A stretch of DNA of 64,000 bases from Branchiostoma belcheri. Its lineage: Eukaryota > Chordata > Leptocardii > Amphioxiformes > Branchiostomatidae. Shown one piece after another: positions 29,501 to 41,500 of this stretch. Below the pieces are notes generated by a model that was given only the letters and a program-made list of their open reading frames with translations, ran no database searches and was not told where the DNA came from. The DNA lies in assembly GCF_001625305.1 (NCBI RefSeq), contig NW_017802602.1, forward strand, positions 1,416,735 to 1,480,734, written 5' to 3'. Position 1 is the first letter of the stretch. Every line of letters starts with the position of its first letter. Made by a program: the position numbers and the translations under genes.

Positions 29501-32500
29501 ATGTCAAAGCAGTGCGTGTGGGTTGTACAACAACAAAAAATAAACAAACAAATGAATAAATAAACAAATAAATGAATGAAAGTTCTTGCCGGTGGGCTAA
29601 TTGCAAGTACACTAAAGGATGAACAACAATATAGTATGTGACTACTCTAAGCCTAACTACTCTAACTACTCTAAACACTAAATTCTAACTTATTGGGAAT
29701 AAAGAAAACTCACCTTGACCAGGTCGTGAATCTTGTTCCCAGACTCCTTGGTCTCGGCGTACCGCTTGGCGAGCCTCTCCTCGCGATCGTCCAGGTTCAG
29801 CAGGCTCACCTCCTTCCCGTCCTTACGCTCGTACAGCGGAGCCGTGCACCACTGCTCCATGATCTTCTGGACGTTCTCCAGGTTGGTCTTGGCCTTGAAG
29901 ACGCGCATCTCCAGGTCGTGGACCATGTCTCTCGTCTCCTGGATGTACTCCCACACACCTGAGGAGATGGTTGGTGAATGTTAGACGTCCAAATACAGAC
30001 AGATCTCTTAATTAGTAAATATTATTATTACAGCATTCTTCTTCTAGGAAACAATGTACAACCATCCTGGTACATAGGTTGATTTTGGCTTCACATCAGA
30101 CATAGTGAGATCTAGCCGACAAAGAATGGACAATTAGAAGTGGCCTAGAAAGATCCTTACAATGGTGTTGAAAGCCAAAACACTTGCAGGTCGTCCAAGG
30201 AAGAGATGGAATGACAAATTAAGGGATGACTTCCACCACCTTAACTTACATGAAGCCACAAGATAGAGGCAAATAGATACTTTTTTCAGTTAGAATTTTA
30301 TGTATGACTCTGTTGGTGTGGTGGCTTTGAAAAGGTTTTCTAACATGAACACCTGTTCCACGATGCCGTTCACTAACTCATATGTGGAGAATCATTATTA
30401 TAGATAAATAAATAAATGGCAGGCTGGCATCAGCCCTCAGCATTATGGTGCAAAGGTGTATAACCCTTGGAAGATGGGGAACAAATGACAATAAACTGAA
30501 CAGTGTCTGAGTGAGTGAGTGATGAAAAATTAAAATAGCTCATACCGTCGTCCTTCCATGAGAGGCTGACCTCGGCGCGGGAGAGCTGGTTGTCGATCTC
30601 AGCCAGCTGGTCTTCGATCAGAGGGAACTCTACCTCCAGAACATTCTCACGCACCTGTCAATCAATCAATCAACATGTCAATCAATCAATCAGTCAATAA
30701 GTAAAGGAAATGGTTTAACTGTTAACAGATGTTGATATTTCATCAGTTAATGCTGTATAAAACTTCAAATTGTTGCGTATGAAAACATTCTATTTTTATT
30801 ACATGTGCAAATCCTAAATTTTAGGTTTCTGACACATTTTGTTGATTAGGTACAAAATTTAGCTTATCTGTTGAAACCATTGTTGATCAACCTTAAAAAC
30901 AACAACAATGTTGTTCACAAGCATTTAGTAACAATGGCGTATGATTGTCTACTATTACTTTTCAATCAGTTACTGAATCAGGACTGTATGATCATCTTTT
31001 GAGTACTGTTTTGGGGTGTAAAACATTAAGTTGGACAGCAGGAAAATGTTAATCTGAGAGTCTGACCTTGTTGTACCAGGCCACGGTGAGGTCCAGGTTG
31101 GCGCGGTATTTGCGGAAGGTCTCATTCTTGGCGTAGATCTCGGCTGCGGTGTCCGGTATGTCCGACCGCTGGAGATTCTCTAAGTACTTAACCTCCCGCA
31201 GGACAGCTACAAGCTGGGGGAACAGGAGCAGGCAATATTTTTTATTCTTTATTCAAAAACAGTGGTCAGCATAGCAGCAGTACATAAAAAATTATGGATC
31301 GCTGAATTGTGCTGAGATTACATAGCACATAAAAATATATAGGTACAAACAAAACATACAGATTCACTGCAATTATTACTTGGGAGTCATTGAAGCTACA
31401 ATATAGTCCTATGTGATGCACTTGTTGATGGATATTTGAAAAACCCAAGCAGAAAACATTAAAAAAAACAGACTACTACGACGACCATTCTTTTTTAAGC
31501 CTCTTCCTTCTTTGACCTTAGTCTGACCTGCTTGTAAGCAAAAAATCTACAAAATGATTTGCAACTTTAAGATTATGTTGGACAATACTTACAAATAAAC
31601 CAACAAATTGAATCTGGCAAAATTACAAATTGTTCAACCCTGTGCTGGACAGTCTCTGCATCCCTTGTTTTCAGGCAGACAGAGTAAGACAGTCACTGTA
31701 GTGTAGTGAGCTTGACCATCACCTACAAACTTTGTCTGACTGAAAACTTAGGGATATGCAGAAGATAAAAATGACCACTAGAGCTGTATTCTAGGTACAG
31801 GTACATGTACAGGTCCGGGCACAGTACCGGTACACAGCCCAAATGCCAACCCTAGCACTGGTAAAGTTGAAGTAATTGTGACCACTGCCTTACCTGAGGG
31901 CTGAAGTTAACGCTGATGAGTTTCGTCTCCCCATTACGAGTGATGAGTGGTTGTTCCAGGTTGAACTGGCATGCCTCCGCCACGCCGTCTGCCCACTTCT
32001 GGTAACACGCCTTCTCATAGCTGCAGCACAACAGAAATCAGCACGAAAATTCCGGTGAGTCCAATTTATGAGTTGGAGAACAGTTTAACACTTTTCATAA
32101 TAGAAATAAGCACGTTCAGAAAACTGGCCAGGCTCAAACTAACATTAACATATAGCCAACTTGTATATACTTCCTGTACTATAATATCCTACAGTGTTAG
32201 TTTACTGAGTATGTGGATTGTAAAATTTGGCGCAATTCAGTGTATACAGCATGGCCCATTTGCCACGTGTTTTTATCAATATACCATTTACTACATAGCT
32301 AGACAACGTCTACCAATCAAAAGGCTACATTTCCCCTATAACCCAGGTCATTGATATCTGATACACTTCCCACTTTTCAAATGGAACATGAGTTCTGTTC
32401 CAATGACCACTGGTGACCCCAGATGGAACATGTGTTCTGTTCCAATGACCACTGGTGACCCCAGATGGAACATGTGTTCTGTTCCAATGACCACTGGTGA

Positions 32501-35500
32501 CCCCAGATGGAACATGTGTTCTGTTCCAATGACCACTGGTGACCCCAGATGGAACATGTGTTCTGTTCCAATGACCACTGGTGACCCCAGATGGAACATG
32601 TGTTCTGTTCCAATGACCACTGGTGACCCCAGATGGAACATGTTTTCAGTTCCAATGACCACAGGTGACCCCAGATGGAACATGAGTTCTGTTCCAATGA
32701 CCCAAAATGGAACATGCATCCTGATCCAATGACTGCCAGTGACCCCAATTTGAACACGTAAAATGATCAAAAGGACATACAATGATACGCTTAATCAACA
32801 AAACTTAAAATAATTACATGCTATTTAACGTGCCTACAACCACCTGATAAACAATCTTTCTTGCAATTTGGAATGAAAAAAAAAAGAGTTCCAAACCTAC
32901 TTTTTGAGTAGCTCCATCATCTCATCGTACTTGGTGAGCATGAGGCGAGCCTTCTCCCCGTCCATACAGGGGTGGTTCAGGTTCTTCAGGTTAGACATGG
33001 GCTGGGTGATTCGGTCTCTCAGCTCCTGGGTCCATTTCAGGGCACCTGAAGGGAAAAGAATTTTACAATAACCATTACAAGAAAAACTAGTTAATGATTA
33101 TGAGATAATAATTTATGTCAAAATAAATGAATTATCTAGCCGTGCCAAGGGTATACTTATAAGATATGTCACGGAACACAGTAATACGAGGCACAAATGC
33201 AATGGCAGAGATGCGATTTCTGTTTAATCCTAAGAAAAGTCAGGAAGCTGCGTTTCCTCTGATTGTTTACATGTGATGACAAATTGGAAACAAAACTACC
33301 TGGTATAGTATCTACCACAGATTCAGCACCAAGGACAGAGATATTACCTGCGATAGGTGGCATGTTCTTGTGTACTGGAGGGATCCCTCCGTTAGCCTTC
33401 TCCTCGGCCATGTACCGATCGTACATCTGTTTCGCTGTGTCGAGGTCACGGTCGTACATGCTGAGGATTGTGGGATAGCGGCTGTTGGTGTCCTCCGTGA
33501 TGATTGGTCGCTCCAGGAGGGAGCCGAAGATGTCCAGCAGCTGGAATATGGGCAGGATTTTAAGGGATTTATTGTCTATACATAGCCTTAATACGCCGTT
33601 GAAGGTTAGACATCCAGGTAATAATAGTTCGTACTTATAAACCTCCAGTGTCACTGACAAAAGCTATGGCTGAACACTCCTATAAAATTTCTTTCTAGGT
33701 CCATACTCTATCTCTCAGGAGAAAGTTCCACGCTGAAAGCTTCTTTCCTAGAACTACATCACTTTGAAACAAGCTTCCTTGTGAATGCTTCCCGAATGGG
33801 TACAACCTTAAACTTTTCAAGTGAACAGACATCTGTCTCTACAGTTCTTTAATGTAACCAAAAGCTTCTAAGTGGTTTGTATGGGCCTTATTTTAATTTG
33901 AGGTGAAAAGTTGAAATAATTTTTTAAAAAAGGTATCTATTGTCTAATTGTCTCAGAACATAAAATTAATACAACATTTTTCAAAACCAATTGAGTATCA
34001 GTTATCTTGTGTGCAGCACTGTTACATAAGTATTAGGAAAGGCAGCATTTAGCATAATGCTGAAATACTACAAATTTTCTAAGAGACACTCATGAATTCT
34101 GAGACCCACCTTGAAGATGGCCTCGATGCCAGAGCAGTCGTCGAAAGCCTGACAGATGATAGCGCCGAGCCGGCGGTCCAGGTCGTAGATCCTGTCTGTG
34201 AACCGCTTGTAGTCTGCCATGAACTCCTGGGAAACAGAACATAGTAGAGATTGTGGTAAAGACATTGAGTTTTTTTCTATTCCAACATTTACATGTATAA
34301 CAAGACATGGCTCCAGTTTTTTTCAACTTGTTTTACATGTATGCCGCTTCCAATGCAGACAAATGCATGAATGGACGACATATTTATTTTCACCCGAGTA
34401 AAGTGAGGAAAGTCGTGTTAAGTGCCTTTCCCAAGGGCACAAGATTGGCAGCATGGCAGGATTCGAACTCAGGACTTCTTGGTTCTGAGCCGAACGATCA
34501 GTTGTTACGCCACATTACCACACTGACTTTCTTGAGTCAAACTGTGGAAACTTTATTTGTGGAAACTTTACTGTGGCTACCATGAATGATCATAATGTAC
34601 ATGTATGTCTATAGTGTGGAATAGACTTTTACGAACTCTTAACACTATTCCTGACAACTCACATCATTCTTGGGGTCCAGACTGTCGTAGTTGCTGTCCA
34701 CAAACACCTTGAAGCAGTCCTGGAACTCATCAAAGATGGAGACGACCTGCTGACTGAGAGACTTGCCCTTCACACCGGCAAACTCCACCTTCTCCAGCTT
34801 GTTAAACTCTGTCGCTGTCTCAAACAGGTCCTGGGCGGGGAAACATAGGCCAGATTATGTCACAGCGTGTCTACAGTACTCGGGTTAGAAAGCTGATGAA
34901 GACCGAGTGATTCGGTCGAAAATTCTTGAGGGTCAATTTTCTTGAGTTGTAGAACAGTTTGATTCTCATTAATGTATTTCACAAACTCAGATGAACTTTC
35001 CTGCTACTATGTTTGTCTTCACAGAAGGAAAACATTTTTTTTCTCTTTGTTTCTTGTTTTTCTAAATCTTCTGCAAACACATAAGGTCAATGACCTGGAC
35101 CAGAGGTGCTGTAGCACACACTCTGTGGTGTGTGTTACATTATGTGGCAAGTTAGAGCTGGAGGGGCTTGTCGCTACATATAATATATTTTATTTTTTTT
35201 TACTAGTATATGAATGTGTTTCAGTAAGAATAAACACAGCAGCATTTTTTAGGCTAGTGCATGTGATGGTAAACAAGTTAGTTTCCTCTGTTTTGGATGT
35301 GGTTTATGAGCTTTTAAAAATGAAATTAATTGGCCTTTTATAACTTTAGACATATTTAACTTTAAAGCTGGGTTTGCAAAAGTTGCAAAAGTAAAAAGAC
35401 AGTCCAACCTACCAGCACAACTTTGAGTCTCTCAGCAAAGCTGTCCAGCCGTGTGAACACCATACTGCGGTTAAACTCCCACTCTACAGCCTCCTTCCCT

Positions 35501-38500
35501 TCCTTAAAGTAACTGTACAAAATCAAAATTGAACATGGCAAGTTAGGATCATGCAACAGATTCAGATCCAAATACAATGTGTATTAGTTGAACATTGCAG
35601 TGGGACCACTCAAGAACATTCAATTCAAAATTAAAGTCTAAAAACAATTTGCTCGCAAACAAACTGGATTGCACATGATACAATTCATTCCCTCTTATTA
35701 TGATAAAAATAATTTGCAAACTGTATCAATGGCTTGCAATTGTTAAATCAGGCATAATCATACAAAAGGGCTGATAAGAAAAATGATAACTGCATGCCAG
35801 GCAACCTGGCATCTCCAACAAGGCTTGCACAGAAACCATGACTTGTGCTGAGAGAGTGTGACAGTGGGTATTTGTATCATTCCTTACCTGTTGAGTGACT
35901 GCTTGTGTTCCTCGTACATGTCTCTCCACAGCTCGATGACATCTGCTGCCTTACGCACCTTGTCCAGTGACTCCTCAATCTCACCCTTAAAGATCTCCTC
36001 TGGCTGGAGGAAGGTCCTCGCCTGGAAATGGGAAAACAAGTTTATTGGTTACTATGGTAGATCATCTGTATTCAATTTGGTAGTATGATTAAAGTTAAAG
36101 TTACAGAGAGCTTCCTGCATCAAGTGACGCATAGGACAGCACCCATCTCTGTTTGCAAGAGCCCTGGGCCACACAGCAGTGCAATTACTACAGCAGGGGG
36201 CTAGTCCACTGGTAGTGGTGTGTTTTTAACTCCCATACTTCTCAAATGCTGAGTGCTAAGCAGAGGAAGCGGTATGGACCATTTTTAAAGTCTTTGGTAT
36301 GACTTGGCAAGAGATCAAACTCACAACCTCCTGAATGCAAGGCACTTGGCCAACTCTACCCACTTGGCCATTGCACCGGTTCATAGTATAATGCTGAAAA
36401 ACCAGGTCTTACCAGTTCAATGATGAGGTTGTTGACCTCCTGTAGCAGCACTATGATGCGTGCAGGGTTGCAGTAGTACTGGGAGTGGCTCCAGACCAGA
36501 CACACCGTGTGCCTTCAGTAGGCTATGGGTTAAAAACCAGGTCTTCAGTAGGGAAAGGGTTAAAAACCAGGTCTTACCAGTTCAATGATGAGGTTGTTGA
36601 CCTCCTGTAGCAGTACTATGATGCGTGCAGGGTTGCAGTAATACTGGGAGTGGCTCCACACCAGACAGACCGTGTGCCTTCAGCAGTACAAGGGTTAAAA
36701 ACCAGGTCTTCAGCAGGATAAAGGTTAAAAACCAGGTCTTACCAGTTCAATGATGAGGTTGTTGACCTCCTGTAGCAGTACTATGATGCGTGCGGGGTTG
36801 CAGTAGTACTGGGAGTGGCTCCAGACCAGACACACCGTGTGCCTTCAGTAGGCTATGGGTTAAAAACCAGGTCTTCAGTAGGGAAAGGGTTAAAAACCAG
36901 GTCTTACCAGTTCAATGATGAGGTTGTTGACCTCCTGTAGCAGCACTATGATGCGTGCGGGGTTGCAGTAGTACTGGGAGTGGCTCCACACCAGACAGAC
37001 CGTGTGCCAGAGGGGCCTCAGTAGTGTAAGGGTTAAAAACCAGGACTTACCAGTTCAATGATGAGGTTGTTGACCTCCTGTAGCAGTACTATGATGCGTG
37101 CGGGGTTGCAGTAGTACTGGGAGTGGCTCCAGACCAGACAGACCGTGTGCCAGAGGGGCTTCAGCAGCGGCGAGGCGTCACAGAACTCCAGCTCCTCCAG
37201 GTCCTCGAAGTGCCGCCTCAGGGGCTTCAGGTGCAGGGTGATGTCTTGAGCCTCTGTCAGGGCTGGGGAAACGGACGGAATTTCAGTAACAGTCAAACAT
37301 CTACCAGTAACTACCGACATATACTAGCCTATAATAATAGAAACATCCTAGCCAATACTATTGATCATCATGACATTACAGCCAACTAGTGGAAGGCAAA
37401 AAGCGGGTGATTGTTGGTTGATTTGCCTACCAATAATTTCCATGTCTTCAAATAATTTGCATGACTGTAAATGATGTAAACAAAACAGCAATCGCTCGTA
37501 TTTCTGGTGCTTGTGTTGGTTATCTACCTATTGTCCCAAGCATTACATTACTGTTTGTTGACATGTCTACTGACAAGTTGCAGAAATGTTTGTCAATTAC
37601 AAACAGGTGTGTAATAAAAACCTTATTTTCTAACAATATACTAATCTGCTGAAGATAATCATCAGCAAGAAAACACCTGAAGAACGTACCTGCCACAACA
37701 TCCTTAAAGATGGCCTTGAAGGAGGGGAAGTAGCTGCTGTTGGCTCTCTCAAGGAGTTCTGCCATCTTCCGAACTTTGGGTTCTCGTAGCTACAAGGACA
37801 AAACAGTGTTAATCTCAGAACTCTGAGCCACAGAAGGTTTACAGCAACTGTAATGCTCAGATGGTTGATTATTCTAAGACTTTTACTTTATACAAGCATG
37901 AGTACTCTAATAACACAAACCTTTATTTATCAAAAGCAGTCTTCATTGATTCAGACTGAGGTTTACATCACTGTCTTTGTTCAACCCTACAGAATCATCA
38001 ACAGGTTGATGCTGGCCACCAAACAACAAAGCAAAAATTATTATTATTTCTCCAGAATAGCATGTTGTCAGAACATACTGCACCTGTGCAAAACACGTAT
38101 TGTGCATAGCAGTTTGGTAGAACGTCTCATAGGGTCGTATTCGCGCATATAAGCTTAACATCCCATCTGTAGTTTCCAAATGTTATGTCGGAAAAAAATT
38201 GTCTGCAACAGGCAAACTTCTGATGCAACGTTGATAAAAAAATTATTTAAAAAAACATGAAAAATGGGGGTTTTACGAAGGCGCAGTACGTTCTGCTGAC
38301 GTGCTCTTCAGAATTGCCTTGATCCGCTAAAAGCGCTCCCTACCTGTTCATAGATGCACTGCAGGTTGGCAGCCTTGGCCTTCCAGAAGTCCAGCTCGAC
38401 GTAGGGCAGTGGGTTCTGTCCAGCGAGCAGGGGAAATATTGGCCACCAAACCAAAAAGCAATAAAAGTGCCCCCTACCTGTTCATAGATGCACTGCAGGT

Positions 38501-41500
38501 TGGCAGCCTTAGCCTTCCAGAAGTCCAGCTCGACGTAGGGCAGGGGGTTCTGTCCGGCGAGCAGGGGCTGGGCGGAGTCTCGCCGCAGGACGTCACGGAT
38601 CTGATGGCTCCAGTCAATGATGACCGACTCAACCGAGTGCAGCAGGGCACGGTCAAACGGCTCCCCTCTGTGGACAATACAATTTTTATGACAGTTATTT
38701 TGATGTTGATACAAGAAATCATTTTGTTGCAGGACATCATGGATCTGATGGCTACAGTCGATGATCACCGACTCAACCGAGTGCAGCAGGGCACGGTCAA
38801 ATGGCTCGCCTCTGTGGACAAGACAATATTTTTTCATTGTAAGTTATGGCAATTTTTTTTTGGTGCTGAAGTTGAGTTTTTTGTTTGGTTAAGTTTATTA
38901 GGATAACACATTGACAAAAAAGCACATATTGTCATTAAATTTGATAATATCTTGGTAGGCCTTGACTGAATCAACATATTAAGATTATTTTGAGGTCATC
39001 TGATGGTTTGTTTTGGAGCTTAATCTGATTTAGTTTCTTTCATGTACATGTAAAACTGCAGGAGTTTAAAAAAAACTTTGTATATATTTTGTAAACATCA
39101 GGCAAATTGTGTTATCATGATTTTGGGGTGGTAAAAGCTCTTTATGTAAAACTAGACAGTCCATAGTACTTTATAATGAAAACCTGTTGCTAGTACATGT
39201 ACAATGTAATTAAAGGCAAGAAAGTTTTTCCCTTTATCACTTAGTCTCTGACTCATGACTGATGTGAATGAAACCTAAACTCATTAAGGCCACCCTGAGA
39301 AGTATGACATGCTTGCAGCCAGCCACCCTAATCCCCTTAAACATTTACATGTATCTTGCATTAATCCCTCTGCGCTAGTTCAGCCCCACACAGTGCACAG
39401 ACCCAATTATAACCGCCGAACGTGCGGCGCCTGGTAGAACAAACGTGCTACCCTGCCAAACAGCAAACACTCCAACAATGTCGTGCAAACACAGACACGC
39501 CGGGCTGCTGGCTGAGGATGTTGATACAATTGAATGTTACACAAACCAATCATGTTGACTGACCAGGTTAAGTGTAGGGGACCTGGATACGGGTGGTTGC
39601 ACGGCACAGTAAAATAGATGTATAGCTCAGTAAAACTAATGGCTGGTACTGTCACTACTTAAATTATCTGCACTCCCTTTCCTCACAGCTCAGGCCTGCT
39701 TTCACACAATGAAGAAACGTGTTGATACAATTGAATTTTATACAAACCAATCGTGTTGACCGAATAGGTTAAGTGTATATGGGACCTGGATACGGGTAGT
39801 TGCACGGCACAGTAAAATGGGTATATAGCTCAGTAAAAACTATTCTGGCACACTACTTTTATTTACCTCAATATACAGGCTGGCAAAGTACATACAATCT
39901 TACTTTCTTTAGCAGTGAGGATTTGTATCTAAGCAACATATAAGACAAGGATTAATGGGTGAAGTCTCTTCTTAATTGGCTGACCTGGATAACCACCCTT
40001 CTGTGTAACACATCTGAGCTTTGCAGGTATGCTGTGGCAGCTGGTTTGATCCAGTAAATAACATCTAAGCCTTGTACATTTGTACGTCTAACTCCAGGCC
40101 CTGTGGTTATTGCTCTTAACTGATGGCACAGTGTGTTTCATTAAAAAAAAGTTTGAAATTGATTTTTCAACACCTTTAAATGAATGGCCTGGGGCAAGTT
40201 TTCTCCCTGTACTAATCCGTAATCCCATAAACTTTCAAGCAATAATGTCTAAAATTTTTAGCCAGGACAGGGCATACACTTACAACTTACAAGCAAGAAC
40301 AATGAAAAATAGAAACTTTTCAAAGTCAAACAGTGTGTTAGATAAAAAAGCAGCTTTATTGACAATTCCTATTTATTTTGAGGCAGGAAATATTAATTGA
40401 AAATATTGCATCTAAGAGAAATACAATGTCATGTATTTGACTGCATGAAATAGTTTTTGACAGCATGTTCTGTAGGCAAATACATAAATCGGAGAAAGAA
40501 TAACAGAGTAATCAATTTTTCAATTCTGCAGTGCTTAACATATAATTATCCATAGCCTCTCATAAAAATGCCAGAAGGTTTTCTCTTGAAAAGAACAACA
40601 CTGGAGCTCCAAGTACAAAGTTTTTCTTGTACTTGAGAACATCAGCTCCAGCTGTATGGGGGGTAGTGCTGCTGTAACCTAAGTGCTCCTTTTGTAGTCT
40701 TATCTTTAAACCAATAGCTCTGATCCCACCCTAAAAATACCAGCGCTTTGTACGAAAAAGGTTAAGTACGGCGCAGCGACAGTTGACAACCACTTACACC
40801 AATGGGAACTCAGACAGGTGTTTTAGACTTAACGAAAAGGAAACTTTTGTAGCAAGGAAAATGCTTCGCTCTCAGTTGCTTTACAGAGCCTGTGTTAACA
40901 AGTAGGTTAGTTTGAACAGGAGCAGATGTTCCAGAGTTACAATACTAACATGCCGGCATTGTGTGCCGTCTCCACCAATGGTAGGGGTGGTGGTGCTATT
41001 TTTAGCAGCTGGACTTTGCCTGATCACGCGAACACCCACGTGCAGCGCTTAGTGTACTCAAGGCCATTTACACCAAGTCTAGAAGGTCGAGGATCAGTTA
41101 CAGCTATATTGTACTGTACTTAATCAATGAGCACTTCTCTACTTTCTTTACTTCCTAAGCTTTAGAAATGGACTGGGGGCTCAAAGTACAAATTTTTCAG
41201 TTTCTGTAGTGTCTGCCATTTTGAACTTAGTATAATAAAGAATAAGTTTGTACTGTTGCAGTAGCGGTTTGATTGGCTGGAATTAATCCCTTTTTAGAAG
41301 TTGTTCTACCTTAAAATCTGTAACATGAATTTGTCTATCAGCTACTAGTAAAAAAATTACCAACATTGACTTTTCCTTAAAGTTTCTCCTCAAAGCTGAC
41401 TGTACGTTTCACTTAAATTTTTGAATTAAGAGATCTAGATAATACAAGTCATCTGAAAGGGCACTTAACTTGGGAAGAGAATTGTAACAACAATCATCTC

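Noticed and set aside
32381-32735. Steroid-receptor or p53 response element array in the minisatellite
   Set aside because: The half-site spacing is two rather than three bases, and only one unit fits a p53 half-site exactly; kept only as a remark.
32348-32782. Long open frames on both strands (up to 144 codons) that look like a repeat protein
   Set aside because: They are a by-product of the 42-base minisatellite, whose period is a multiple of three; no start context or splice logic supports a gene.
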